This document shows, piece by piece, positions 1 through 8,956 of a DNA stretch of 64,000 nucleotides (the first letter of the stretch is position 1; each line of letters begins with the position of its first letter). The stretch is from Kosakonia cowanii JCM 10956 = DSM 18146. Lineage in GTDB: Bacteria > Pseudomonadota > Gammaproteobacteria > Enterobacterales > Enterobacteriaceae. Under the pieces are notes generated by a model that ran no database searches, was not told where the DNA came from, and was given only the letters and a program-made list of their open reading frames with translations. The stretch lies in the NCBI RefSeq assembly GCF_001975225.1, contig NZ_CP019445.1, forward strand, positions 3,224,001-3,288,000. The letters are read 5' to 3'. The position numbers and the translations under genes are program-made.

Positions 1-906
1 ACTTTCTGCCATCACACCGGCAATGGCCGTTGAACCGTTGCGAATTTGCGCACAGATCTCATCACACACCTCAAGCTGGCGGCGATGCTGTTTCTGACAG
101 TTGCCGTGGCTGAAATCGACCACCAGTTGCTCCGGCAGATCAAACTCGCGCAGCGTGTCGCAGGCGTTGGCGATATCCTGCGGGTAAAAGTTTGGCTGCT
201 TGCCGCCGCGCATAATGATATGGCCCCACGGGTTCCCGCTGGTCTGGTAAACGGTCATCTGACCATCTTTGTCCGGTGACAGGAACATATGGCTGGCGCG
301 GGAGGCGCGGATTGCATCCACGGCGATGCGGGTATTGCCATCGGTGCCGTTTTTAAAGCCCACCGGGCAGGAGAGCGCTGAGGCCATTTCTCGGTGGATC
401 TGGCTTTCGGTGGTGCGCGCGCCGATGGCACCCCAGCTAATCAGATCGGCGATAAACTGGCCGGTCACCATATCAAGGAACTCGGTGGCGGTCGGCACAC
501 CCAGTTCGTTGACCTGCAAAAGCAGCCTGCGCGCCAGTTCGATACCGTGATTCACGCGATAGCTGCCATTCAAATCGGGATCGGAGATCAACCCCTTCCA
601 GCCGACCACCGTGCGCGGTTTTTCAAAATAGGTGCGCATCACAATCTCTAACTGCGCCTCGTGCTGCGTGCGCAGAGCTTGCAGGCGGCGGGCATACTCC
701 ATCGCCGCATCCAGATCGTGAATAGAGCAGGGGCCGATAACCACCAGCAGGCGGCGATCTTCACCATTAAGGATTTTTTCGATACGCCGCCGCGAGGCCG
801 TCACATGGGCGGCGACCTCCGGGCTGACAGGGTAGCGCTGTGCCAGCGCCGCAGGCGTCACCAGGCTATCAATACGCGCGGTGCGAAGTTCATCTGTTTT
901 GTTCAT
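1..906 (-). CDS. aroH: AroH, Trp-sensitive DAHP synthase (partial, C-terminus outside window)
   Basis: Condenses phosphoenolpyruvate and erythrose 4-phosphate to DAHP, the first step of the shikimate pathway; this isozyme is the tryptophan-inhibited one. The reverse-strand reading begins MNKTDELRTARIDSLVTP and continues with VVIGPCSIHD, both typical of AroH. The frame stays open for 302 codons to the window edge; the E. coli enzyme has 348 residues, so roughly the last 46 are missing. A TrpR operator and a good -10 lie directly upstream, which separates it from AroF and AroG. It follows ppsR in the same direction, as in E. coli. Identification is by recalled similarity and is firm. Confidence 0.95.
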   Translation of the reverse strand, partial: MNKTDELRTARIDSLVTPAALAQRYPVSPEVAAHVTASRRRIEKILNGEDRRLLVVIGPCSIHDLDAAMEYARRLQALRTQHEAQLEIVMRTYFEKPRTVVGWKGLISDPDLNGSYRVNHGIELARRLLLQVNELGVPTATEFLDMVTGQFIADLISWGAIGARTTESQIHREMASALSCPVGFKNGTDGNTRIAVDAIRASRASHMFLSPDKDGQMTVYQTSGNPWGHIIMRGGKQPNFYPQDIANACDTLREFDLPEQLVVDFSHGNCQKQHRRQLEVCDEICAQIRNGSTAIAGVMAES

Positions 907-1023
907 TAACGATCTCGAAATTAGGGGCTTCAGCGGCAAAAGTGCCGGAAGTGATGCGCTCACCATAAACCAATCGCGGCTGAAAACAAGCCTGCTACGG
1001 GGCGCAACACATCAGTGGCAAGC

Positions 1024-1064
1024 ATGATAGCGCAGAATGCATTCATGTACTAGCTTATTAGTAC
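1024..1064 (-). promoter_or_regulatory. aroH promoter with TrpR operator
   Basis: On the minus strand the 18-bp near-palindrome GTACTAATAAGCTAGTAC (1047-1064) matches the TrpR operator GTACTAGTTAACTAGTAC at 15 of 18 positions. It is followed 17 bp later by a -10 hexamer TATCAT (1024-1029), so the operator lies over the -35 region, as known for aroH. The operator covers the ppsR stop codon (1058-1060). Confidence 0.8.
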
Positions 1065-1891
1065 ATGCGACGGCTTAATCCCATCATATCGAGCATCTTG
1101 GTGGCGATCTCCTCAACGGAGTAGTTGGTGCTGTTAAGGCAGGGGATTTGATGACGGCGGTAAAGCGCTTCCACTTCGGCCACCTCCATACGGCACTGGC
1201 GTAACGACGCGTAGCGGCTGTTTTCGCGGCGCTCTTCGCGGATGGCGGCTAGGCGCTCAGGATTAATGGTCAGACCAAAAAGTTTATGCTGTAACGGCTT
1301 GAGCGCGGCAGGCAGGCCGAGGTTATCCATATCATCCGCAATAAAGGGGTAGTTCGCGGCGCGAATACCAAACTGCATCGCCAGATAGAGGCTGGTGGGT
1401 GTTTTACCGCAGCGGGAGACGCCGAGCAAAATCACCTGCGCCTGGTCGAGGTTGCGCAACGAAATACCATCATCGTGCGCCAGCGTGTAATCAATGGCGG
1501 CGATACGCGCGTCATACTTGGTCAAATTTCCCGGCGTCAGGCCATGGGTACGATGGGCAATCGGCGTCGGATCAAGTTTTAATTCCTGCTGCAGCGGCGC
1601 CACCAGCGCCTGCACGATATCCTGACAGAACCCTTCGCATTGCAAAATAATGGCGCGGATTTCCGGCAACACAATCGAGTAGAAGACCAGCGGGCGATTG
1701 CCGGTCTGCTGATAGAGCGCATCTATCTGCTCCTTGACCGCACGGGCACGGCTCTCGGTTTCCACGAAGGGCAGGGTGATGCTGCTGACGGCAACCGGAA
1801 ATTGCGACATCACCGCATGGCCTAATACTTCAGCGGTGATAGCGGTTCCATCGGAAATATAAAACACGTGACGATCGACTGCGTTGTCCAT
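1058..1891 (-). CDS. ppsR: PpsR, PEP synthase regulatory kinase/phosphorylase
   Basis: Bifunctional enzyme that inactivates PEP synthase by ADP-dependent phosphorylation of a threonine next to its catalytic histidine, and reactivates it by Pi-dependent dephosphorylation (DUF299 family). The frame could begin 9 codons earlier, but the start at [10 protein letters not shown] matches the 277-residue family protein. A P-loop GVSRCGKT lies at residues 157-164. The gene is divergent from its target ppsA, and aroH follows downstream. Protein similarity to E. coli PpsR is high along the whole length. Cytoplasmic. Confidence 0.96.
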   Translation of the reverse strand: MDNAVDRHVFYISDGTAITAEVLGHAVMSQFPVAVSSITLPFVETESRARAVKEQIDALYQQTGNRPLVFYSIVLPEIRAIILQCEGFCQDIVQALVAPLQQELKLDPTPIAHRTHGLTPGNLTKYDARIAAIDYTLAHDDGISLRNLDQAQVILLGVSRCGKTPTSLYLAMQFGIRAANYPFIADDMDNLGLPAALKPLQHKLFGLTINPERLAAIREERRENSRYASLRQCRMEVAEVEALYRRHQIPCLNSTNYSVEEIATKMLDMMGLSRRMY

Positions 1892-2119
1892 TAATCCCAT
1901 CCTGAGTGTGATGCGCAATTATCTGAAAGCTTAAATTAAAAAGCCTGCCACTGCGTATAACCTTTATCTCATTTTAAAATGAAATGGCGTTTTTATTTTT
2001 GATGAACTCGAGGGATCATTTTTTAGCACTGTGGAATGCCGCAAACCCTTGGGTGTTGAGAATTAACCTGGTCACCATTTATTGATGGGTATCTGTCCGA
2101 AAAACCGCTAAGGCTAATT

Positions 2120-2135
2120 GCTTACACGATTCACC
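2120..2135 (-). promoter_or_regulatory. Possible Cra (FruR) site upstream of ppsA
   Basis: The minus strand reads GGTGAATCGTGTAAGC, one mismatch from the half-palindromic Cra consensus RSTGAAWCSNTHHW. ppsA is a known Cra-activated gene. The site lies about 90 bp before the ppsA start, in the 331-bp divergent ppsR/ppsA region (1892-2222). Apart from AT-rich promoter-like sequence, nothing else is recognisable in that region. Confidence 0.5.
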
Positions 2136-2222
2136 GTTTTTTCAACGCAATTTATTATGCCAGGATAAAAAACGCTGTAAGACGTTATGTACCCCTTCAT
2201 ATATCACAAAAGGATTGTCTCG

Positions 2223-4601
2223 ATGTCCAACAATGGCTCGTCACCGCTGGTGCTTTGGTATGACCAACTCGGCATGAATGATGTAGACAGAGTTGGAGGC
2301 AAAAATGCCTCCCTGGGTGAAATGATTACTAATCTTTCCGGTATGGGCGTCTCCGTACCGAATGGATTTGCGACCACCGCCGACGCGTTTAATCAGTTCC
2401 TCGAACAGAGCGGTTTAAATCAGCGTATTTATGAACTGCTTGATAAAACCGACATCGACGACGTCTCCGAACTGGCGAAAGCCGGGACGCAGATCCGACA
2501 GTGGATTGTGGATACCCCGTTCCCGCCCGCGCTGGAACAGGCGGTACATGAAGCGTACGCCCAACTCTCCGCCGATGACGCAGAGGCCTCGTTTGCCGTG
2601 CGCTCCTCCGCCACCGCAGAAGATATGCCGGACGCCTCCTTTGCCGGTCAGCAAGAAACCTTCCTTAACGTGCAGGGCTACGACGCCGTGCTGGTGGCGA
2701 TTAAGCATGTCTTCGCTTCCCTCTTTAACGATCGCGCCATCTCCTATCGCGTGCATCAGGGTTACGACCACCGTGGCGTGGCGCTCTCGGCTGGCGTGCA
2801 GCGCATGGTGCGCTCCGATCTCGCCTCCTCGGGCGTGATGTTCTCCATTGATACCGAATCCGGTTTCGACCAGGTAGTATTTATCACCTCTGCGTTTGGG
2901 CTGGGTGAAATGGTGGTGCAGGGCGCGGTCAACCCGGATGAGTTCTACGTGCATAAGCCGACGCTCGCCAACGATCGCCCGGCGATTGTGCGCCGCACCA
3001 TGGGCTCGAAAAAAATCCGCATGGTCTACGCGCCGAATCAGGAGCATGGCAAGCAGGTGCAGATTGAAGATGTGCCGCAGGCCGAGCGCGATCGCTTCTC
3101 CTTAACCGACGAGGAAGTGCAGGCGCTGGCGAAACAGGCGGTGCAGATTGAAAAACATTACGGCCGGCCGATGGATATCGAGTGGGCGAAAGATGGTCAC
3201 ACCGGCAAGCTCTTTATCGTGCAGGCGCGTCCGGAAACCGTGCGCTCGCGCGGCCAGGTGATGGAGCGCTACACCCTGCATGCGCAGGGCAAGATCATCG
3301 CCGAAGGGCGCGCTATCGGCCACCGCATCGGCGCGGGCACGGTGAAAGTGATCCACGATATCAGCGAGATGAACCTGATTGAGCCTGGCGACGTGCTGGT
3401 CACCGACATGACCGACCCGGACTGGGAGCCGATCATGAAAAAGGCGGCGGCGATTGTCACCAACCGCGGCGGGCGCACCTGCCATGCGGCGATTATCGCC
3501 CGTGAGCTGGGTATTCCGGCGGTGGTCGGATGCGGCGATGCCACCGATCGCATCAAAACCGGCGAAAAAGTGACGGTCTCCTGTGCCGAAGGCGACACCG
3601 GCTATGTTTATGCCGAACTGCTCGATTTCAGCGTGAAAAGCTCAAGCGTTGACACCATGCCGAATCTGCCGCTGAAGATTATGATGAACGTCGGCAACCC
3701 GGATCGCGCCTTTGACTTCGCCTGTCTGCCAAACGAAGGCGTCGGGCTGGCGCGTCTCGAGTTTATTATCAACCGTATGATCGGCGTGCACCCGCGCGCG
3801 CTGCTGGAGTTTGACGACCAGGAGCCGAAGCTGCAAAACGAAATCCGCGAAATGATGAAGGGTTTCGATTCGCCGGTTGAGTTCTATATCGGTCGCCTGA
3901 CGGAAGGGATCGCGACGCTCGGCGCAGCCTTCTGGCCGAAGCGCGTTATCGTGCGCCTCTCCGATTTCAAATCTAACGAATACGCTAACCTGGTGGGCGG
4001 CGAGCGCTACGAGCCGGAAGAGGAAAACCCGATGCTCGGCTTCCGTGGCGCGGGCCGTTATGTGGCAGATAGCTTCCGCGACTGCTTTGCGCTGGAGTGT
4101 GAAGCGGTAAAACGCGTGCGCAACGAGATGGGGCTGACCAACGTTGAGATTATGATCCCGTTTGTGCGCACCGTTGACCAGGCGAAAGCGGTGGTGGACG
4201 AGCTGGCACGCCAGGGGCTGAAACGCGGCGAGAACGGGCTGAAGATCATTATGATGTGCGAAATTCCGTCGAACGCGCTGCTGGCGGAGCAGTTCCTCGA
4301 GCACTTTGACGGCTTCTCCATCGGCTCAAACGACATGACCCAGCTGGCACTCGGCCTCGATCGTGACTCCGGCGTAGTGTCGGAGCTGTTTGACGAGCGT
4401 AACGATGCAGTGAAAGCGCTGCTGTCGATGGCCATTCGCGCGGCGAAAAAGCAGGGCAAATATGTCGGCATCTGCGGCCAGGGGCCGTCCGACCATGAGG
4501 ATTTTGCCGCGTGGTTAATGGATGAGGGCATCGACAGTTTGTCGCTCAATCCGGATACGGTGGTGCAAACCTGGCTTAGTCTCGCCGAACTGAAAAAATA
4601 A
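2223..4601 (+). CDS. ppsA: PpsA, phosphoenolpyruvate synthase
   Basis: Converts pyruvate, ATP and water to PEP, AMP and phosphate, needed for gluconeogenic growth on pyruvate or lactate. The frame is open from 2187, but the start [13 protein letters not shown] at 2223 gives 792 residues, exactly the E. coli length. Order of domains: N-terminal ATP-binding/pyruvate-phosphate-dikinase domain, then the swivelling phosphohistidine domain with [13 protein letters not shown] (catalytic His421), then the C-terminal PEP/pyruvate TIM barrel ([28 protein letters not shown]). It is divergent from ppsR and ends in a strong terminator. Cra control is likely. Confidence 0.98.
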   Translation: MSNNGSSPLVLWYDQLGMNDVDRVGGKNASLGEMITNLSGMGVSVPNGFATTADAFNQFLEQSGLNQRIYELLDKTDIDDVSELAKAGTQIRQWIVDTPFPPALEQAVHEAYAQLSADDAEASFAVRSSATAEDMPDASFAGQQETFLNVQGYDAVLVAIKHVFASLFNDRAISYRVHQGYDHRGVALSAGVQRMVRSDLASSGVMFSIDTESGFDQVVFITSAFGLGEMVVQGAVNPDEFYVHKPTLANDRPAIVRRTMGSKKIRMVYAPNQEHGKQVQIEDVPQAERDRFSLTDEEVQALAKQAVQIEKHYGRPMDIEWAKDGHTGKLFIVQARPETVRSRGQVMERYTLHAQGKIIAEGRAIGHRIGAGTVKVIHDISEMNLIEPGDVLVTDMTDPDWEPIMKKAAAIVTNRGGRTCHAAIIARELGIPAVVGCGDATDRIKTGEKVTVSCAEGDTGYVYAELLDFSVKSSSVDTMPNLPLKIMMNVGNPDRAFDFACLPNEGVGLARLEFIINRMIGVHPRALLEFDDQEPKLQNEIREMMKGFDSPVEFYIGRLTEGIATLGAAFWPKRVIVRLSDFKSNEYANLVGGERYEPEEENPMLGFRGAGRYVADSFRDCFALECEAVKRVRNEMGLTNVEIMIPFVRTVDQAKAVVDELARQGLKRGENGLKIIMMCEIPSNALLAEQFLEHFDGFSIGSNDMTQLALGLDRDSGVVSELFDERNDAVKALLSMAIRAAKKQGKYVGICGQGPSDHEDFAAWLMDEGIDSLSLNPDTVVQTWLSLAELKK

Positions 4602-4612
4602 CGGCGAAAACA

Positions 4613-4643
4613 AAATCCCCGGCACAATGTCGGGGATTTTTTT
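4613..4643 (+). terminator. Rho-independent terminator of ppsA
   Basis: Nine-base-pair stem AAATCCCCG/CGGGGATTT with a 9-nt loop, running into a T tract, 12 bp after the ppsA stop codon. Confidence 0.9.
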
Positions 4644-4756
4644 ATTTCAGCCGCGAATATGTGGCCGATCACAATAACTAAAAAACGTAAAAAGCCTGGC
4701 AATTATTGCAATTGTTCCGATGCTGCCTTCTTCTAATACTTGAGCCTGTAGTGAGC

Positions 4757-4779
4757 GGTGCGATAAGAAATAACGCACC
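4757..4779. repeat. Inverted repeat upstream of the sugar cassette
   Basis: GGTGCG and CGCACC separated by 11 AT-rich bases, about 40 bp before the symporter start. It could be an operator or a leader hairpin. No local regulator gene is present to which it could be assigned. Confidence 0.3.
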
Positions 4780-4817
4780 AGGATGAAATAATTTTTCACC
4801 TCACAAGGCTAATAACA

Positions 4818-6227
4818 ATGACAATTTCCTCTGTCCTGCGTACGAAAGACAAAATAGGCTATGGCCTCGGCGATATGGCAAGCGCCCTGGTGTGGCAAAC
4901 GGCAACGCTATTTCTCGCCTATTTTTATACCGATGTTTTTGGTTTACCCGCCGCCATTATGGGCACTATGTTTTTAGTCGTTCGCGTTATTGATGCGTTT
5001 GTCGATCCCTGTATCGGCGCGCTGGTGGATCGCACGCAAACCCGCCATGGCCGTTTTCGCCCGTGGCTGCTCTGGTTTGCCATTCCCTTCGGTGTCAGCT
5101 GCATCATCACCTTTTATGTACCGGAGGCGGGCGCCACGGCGAAAATTATTTACGCCTGCGTCACTTACGCCATCCTCAGCTTTATCTACTCCGCGATTAA
5201 CGTGCCTTACTGCGCCATGCCCGGCGCGCTGACCATGGATCCGCACGAGCGCCACTCGCTGCAATCCTGGCGCTTTGGCCTGTCGTTTATCGGCGGGCTG
5301 ATTGTCACCGTTATTGCCCTGCCGCTGGTGGCGCACCTCGGCGATGGTAATGTGCAGAAGGGCTACTTCTACGCCATGAGCATGATGGGCGTATTGGGGA
5401 TTGTGCTCTTCTTTAGCTGTTTCTTTATGACCCGCGAGCGCTTTACGCCGCGTAATGACACCTCCGGCTCGATGATAGGCGATCTCAAACTGCTTGCGGC
5501 AAATAGCCAGTGGCGCATTGTTTTCCTGTTTAATATTTTGCTGTTGACCGCCGTCGTGACCCGCGGTTCAGCCACCATGTATTACGTCAAATATGTGTTA
5601 CTGCGCCCGGAAATGGTCTTCACCTTTATTGTCTCCGGCATGCTCGCTTCACTCACTGGCGCACTATTATCGGCGCGTCTACTCGGTAAATTCGATCGCG
5701 TGCGCGCTTACCAGTGGACGATTATTACTTTCGTTATCTTTGCCGCGCTGATCTTTATCATTCCGCCATCGCAGGTGTGGCTTATTTTCACCCTCAATAT
5801 TGTCTTCAGCTTTATTCAGAACCTGACCACCCCGCTGCAATGGACGATGTTCTCCGACGTGGTGGATTATGAAGAGCACCGCAGCGGACGCCGCCTCGAC
5901 GGGCTGGTCTTCTCCACCGCGCTCTTCGCCATTAAGTTTGGTCTGGCCCTCGGCGGCGCCGTGGTGGGCTGGGTGCTCGGTGCGGTTGACTATATTCCTA
6001 ACCAGGCCCAGCAGAGTGCGACCGTGCTCACTACCATCAATGCGCTGTTTACCCTGATTCCCTGCCTGTTATTTATCTGCATGGTGCTGCTGCTGACCCG
6101 TTACAAACTCAACAGCAGCGTCGCCGACAGCATTGCACAAGAGCTTCTGCAAAAACGCGGTGGCAGTAATGAAGCCGCCGACGCGCAAACCACCCCGGAT
6201 CTCAGCAACACAGGAGTGACCCGATGA
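4818..6227 (+). CDS. GPH-family sugar:cation symporter (YicJ/MelB type)
   Basis: Inner-membrane secondary transporter of 469 residues with about twelve hydrophobic segments. The N-terminal KDKIGYGLGDMAS and the loop containing DRTQTRHGRFRPWLLW are hallmarks of the glycoside-pentoside-hexuronide:cation symporter family, which includes MelB, XylP, YicJ and UidB. The last 4 bases overlap the glycoside hydrolase start, so the two are translationally coupled. The cargo is therefore probably a short beta-linked glycoside or xylo-oligosaccharide, but the sugar cannot be read from sequence. There is no regulator beside it. The pair replaces the E. coli ydiL-to-fadK interval. Confidence 0.9.
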   Translation: MTISSVLRTKDKIGYGLGDMASALVWQTATLFLAYFYTDVFGLPAAIMGTMFLVVRVIDAFVDPCIGALVDRTQTRHGRFRPWLLWFAIPFGVSCIITFYVPEAGATAKIIYACVTYAILSFIYSAINVPYCAMPGALTMDPHERHSLQSWRFGLSFIGGLIVTVIALPLVAHLGDGNVQKGYFYAMSMMGVLGIVLFFSCFFMTRERFTPRNDTSGSMIGDLKLLAANSQWRIVFLFNILLLTAVVTRGSATMYYVKYVLLRPEMVFTFIVSGMLASLTGALLSARLLGKFDRVRAYQWTIITFVIFAALIFIIPPSQVWLIFTLNIVFSFIQNLTTPLQWTMFSDVVDYEEHRSGRRLDGLVFSTALFAIKFGLALGGAVVGWVLGAVDYIPNQAQQSATVLTTINALFTLIPCLLFICMVLLLTRYKLNSSVADSIAQELLQKRGGSNEAADAQTTPDLSNTGVTR

Positions 6228-8596
6228 CCGCAATTTACAAAGATGCAAACCGCCCCGTCGCCGAGCGCGTGGCCGACCTTCTTGCCCGCATGACGCCAGA
6301 GGAGAAGTTCGCCCAGATGCATGGGCTGTGGCTGGTGCTCTCAGAGCAGGGCGACCACCGCGAGCGGACTGATTTAAGCGATGAATTTGCCGGTGTAAGC
6401 GCGCAGGACGCACTGGCGGAGCGGCTGAAACTCGGCGTCGGGCAAATCACTCGCCCGCTGGGTACCCATATTGTCGAGGCGAAACAGGGTGTACGCGCCG
6501 CCAACCGGCTGCAAAAAACGCTGATGGAGGAGACGCGCCTTGGCATCCCGGCGCTGTTCCATGAAGAGTGCCTGGTGGGGCTGCTGTGTAAAGACGCCAC
6601 GCTGTTTCCCTCCTCCCTCAACTACGGCTCGACGTGGGATCCGGCGCTGATTAAACGCGCTGCGCAGCAAATTGGCGATGAAGCGCGCTCGACCGGCTGT
6701 AAACAGGGGCTGGCGCCGGTGCTGGATGTCTCGCGTGATGTGCGCTGGGGGCGTACGGAGGAGACTTTTGGCGAAGATCCATGGCTGGTCGGCGTGATGG
6801 CCTGCGCCTACGTCGAAGGTTTGCAGGGCGAGCAGGGCGATATGCTGGCGACGCTCAAGCACTATGTCGGCCACTCCTTCAGTGAAGGGGCGCGCAACCA
6901 CGCGCCGGTGCATCTCGGTTTTTGCGAGCTTAACGACACCTTCCTGCTGCCGTTTGAGATGGCGGTGAAGTGCGCCAATGCCGGATCGGTGATGCCCGCC
7001 TATCACGATATCGATAACCAACCGGGCCACAGCGATCATTTCCTGCTCACCACCGTGCTGCGCGAACAGTGGGGCTTTGAGGGGATTATTGTTGCCGATT
7101 ATGGCGGCGTCAGCCTGCTGCACCAGCATCACGGCGTCACCCACGATGCCGACGAATCGGCGGCGCTGGCCTTTAACGCCGGGCTTGATGTCGAGTTGCC
7201 AAAAGATGACTGCGCGCGCCATCTGGCGCAGGCGGTGGAACGCGGTCTTATCACTATGGAGAAAGTGGATGAGATTGTCGCGCGATTGCTGGCGGTGAAG
7301 TTCCGCCTCGGCCTGTTTGAACACCCCTATAGCGACGAGCAGAAGATTGTTCTGCAAGCGGAGGAGACGCGGCAGGTGGCGCGCGAGGTGGCGACCCGCT
7401 CGTTGACGCTACTGGAAAATAACGGCGTGCTTCCGCTGAACGGCGCGCCGAAGGTAGCGGTTATCGGCCCGACCGCCGACGATCCGCTGGCTTTGTTGAG
7501 CGGTTATAGCTTCCCGGTGCATCTGATTATCAGCGATATGCTGGAGGAGACGTCGCAGGTCACCACACCGCTTGCCGCCCTGCGCCAGACTCTTGGCGAG
7601 GCGCAGGTTCGTTACGCCAAAGGGTGCCATATCATTGAAAAACGGATGGCGGGTGCGCCGGTCTTTCCGGGCGATGCCTCAGGAAAACCGATGCAGGCGT
7701 CGCCGGTCTCAAAGGATATAAGCCTGATCCCTGACGCGGTGCGCGCGGCGCAAGAGAGTGAGGTGGTGATTGCCTGCGTGGGCGATCTCGCCGGCCTGTT
7801 TCAGAGTGGCACGGTCGGCGAGGGCTCTGACACCGATAGCCTGACGCTGCCCGGCGTCCAGCAGCAGTTGCTTGAGGCGCTGGTAGAAACCGGCAAGCCG
7901 CTGGTGGTGGTGATGACCGGCGGGCGACCGTACAACCTGCAGGGGCTGGAAACGCGCGTCGCTGCTCTGCTGATGGCATGGGCACCGGGGCAGGAGGGTG
8001 GATGGGCGATTGCTGATGTGCTCACCGGGCGTGCGGAGCCGCAGGGCAGGCTGGTGGTGAGCGTGCCGAAAAGCGCGGGCGCCATGCCCTATTACTACAA
8101 CCATAAACTGAAGAGCGGCGGGACGCCTTTCGCCTTCCACTTTGGCTCTCGCTACCCCTTCGGCTATGGCCAGAGCTGGACGCAGTTTGCCTACGCCGAG
8201 CCTGAGCTGGCGACCAGTCAGGTCGATATTGACGGCGAGATCATGCTGCGCGTGAAGATAACAAATGTCGGCGAACGCAGCGGCAGCGACGTGGTGCAGC
8301 TCTATGTGCGCGATAAAGTCGCCTCGATGGTGCGGCCGGTGCAGGAGTTAAAAGCGTTTCAGCGCGTGGCATTACGCCCCGGTGAGACGGCGACGCTCAC
8401 CTTCACATTACCGGTCGATATGCTCAACTTCACCCGCCGGGACGGAAAGCGCATTGTCGAGCCTGGCGAGTTTGAGTTGCAGATAGGCGCCTCATCGGCG
8501 GACATTCGTGGGCGCGCAACCGTAACGGTAACCGGGCAGACAAAAGTGTTGCCGCAGCGATGGCGAATGATGAGTAATTGTGAAGTAAGTCGCTAA
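6224..8596 (+). CDS. Family 3 glycoside hydrolase (beta-glucosidase/beta-xylosidase type)
   Basis: A 790-residue GH3 enzyme. The N-terminal (beta/alpha)8 domain contains KQGLAPVLDVSRDVRWGRTEETFGEDP and the likely nucleophile Asp292 in GIIVADYGGV. Next comes the alpha/beta sandwich domain, with ARSLTLLENNGVLPL-like sequence and LVVVMTGGRPYNLQ. The C-terminal fibronectin-III-like domain contains VKITNVGERSGSDVVQLYV. No signal peptide is visible, so it should act in the cytoplasm on sugar brought in by the coupled symporter. This differs from periplasmic BglX. Family assignment is firm; the substrate (beta-glucoside, beta-xyloside or other) is open. Confidence 0.92.
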   Translation: MTAIYKDANRPVAERVADLLARMTPEEKFAQMHGLWLVLSEQGDHRERTDLSDEFAGVSAQDALAERLKLGVGQITRPLGTHIVEAKQGVRAANRLQKTLMEETRLGIPALFHEECLVGLLCKDATLFPSSLNYGSTWDPALIKRAAQQIGDEARSTGCKQGLAPVLDVSRDVRWGRTEETFGEDPWLVGVMACAYVEGLQGEQGDMLATLKHYVGHSFSEGARNHAPVHLGFCELNDTFLLPFEMAVKCANAGSVMPAYHDIDNQPGHSDHFLLTTVLREQWGFEGIIVADYGGVSLLHQHHGVTHDADESAALAFNAGLDVELPKDDCARHLAQAVERGLITMEKVDEIVARLLAVKFRLGLFEHPYSDEQKIVLQAEETRQVAREVATRSLTLLENNGVLPLNGAPKVAVIGPTADDPLALLSGYSFPVHLIISDMLEETSQVTTPLAALRQTLGEAQVRYAKGCHIIEKRMAGAPVFPGDASGKPMQASPVSKDISLIPDAVRAAQESEVVIACVGDLAGLFQSGTVGEGSDTDSLTLPGVQQQLLEALVETGKPLVVVMTGGRPYNLQGLETRVAALLMAWAPGQEGGWAIADVLTGRAEPQGRLVVSVPKSAGAMPYYYNHKLKSGGTPFAFHFGSRYPFGYGQSWTQFAYAEPELATSQVDIDGEIMLRVKITNVGERSGSDVVQLYVRDKVASMVRPVQELKAFQRVALRPGETATLTFTLPVDMLNFTRRDGKRIVEPGEFELQIGASSADIRGRATVTVTGQTKVLPQRWRMMSNCEVSR

Positions 8597-8604
8597 TTTC
8601 AGAC

Positions 8605-8637
8605 GAAACCCGCTATGCAAAGCGGGTTTCTTTTTTA
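8605..8637 (+). terminator. Terminator of the symporter-GH3 operon
   Basis: Perfect 10-bp stem GAAACCCGCT/AGCGGGTTTC with loop ATGCAA, followed by a T run, 8 bp after the GH3 stop codon. Confidence 0.9.
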
Positions 8638-8662
8638 TCAGCGGTATCAATAAAAAAAGGAT

Positions 8663-8768
8663 AAAAAAAAGCCCATCGTGGGAGATGGGCAAAGACTACA
8701 CACAGCAATTCGTTGTTTCACTCAGGGGATTTCCATGCTTATAAATCAAGGTGTTGATTTATAACCGT
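8663..8768 (-). ncRNA. rprA: RprA small regulatory RNA
   Basis: The minus strand starts ACGGTTATAAATCAAC, has the core GCATGGAAATCCCCTGAGTG and ends in the hairpin GCCCATCTCCCACGATGGGC followed by eight T residues. This is almost base-for-base the 105-106 nt E. coli RprA. RprA is an Hfq-dependent sRNA that activates rpoS translation by opening its leader hairpin, and represses csgD and ydaM. It lies next to ydiK, as in E. coli. The few differences from the recalled E. coli sequence are in the loop of the first hairpin. Confidence 0.97.
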
Positions 8769-8774
8769 GCTCTT

Positions 8775-8818
8775 ATAGTAGGCATGCGGAATTTTTGCGT
8801 CGATCAGATTCGTCTCAT
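8775..8818 (-). promoter_or_regulatory. rprA promoter with RcsB box
   Basis: On the minus strand ATGAGACGAATCTGAT (8803-8818) matches the known RcsB box of rprA, and a -10 element TACTAT (8775-8780) lies 7 bp before the RNA start. Envelope stress through the Rcs phosphorelay should therefore induce RprA here as in E. coli. Confidence 0.85.
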
Positions 8819-8926
8819 TAGTTAAACGCAGGTAAAGAATATATGCTGCAAAAGAGGCGATATACCGGAGATTATACAGAGTGAGTGCTACAGCAGTGTT
8901 AAAATGATAAGCAATGCTTAATGATT

Positions 8927-8952
8927 ATTAAGGCGGGCTACCCCGCCTTAAT
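8927..8952 (-). terminator. Putative terminator of ydiK
   Basis: Inverted repeat ATTAAGGCGGG/CCCGCCTTAAT with a 4-base loop, directly after the ydiK stop codon. The following T tract is poor, so it may act as a 3'-end hairpin rather than a classic terminator. Confidence 0.55.
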
Positions 8953-8956
8953 GGGA

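Noticed and set aside
2415..3047. Long antisense frame within ppsA
   Set aside because: Codon-bias shadow of ppsA.
4660..4673. TGTGG-CCGA-TCACA resembling a CRP site before the sugar cassette
   Set aside because: The half-sites are separated by 4 bases instead of the 6 needed for CRP.
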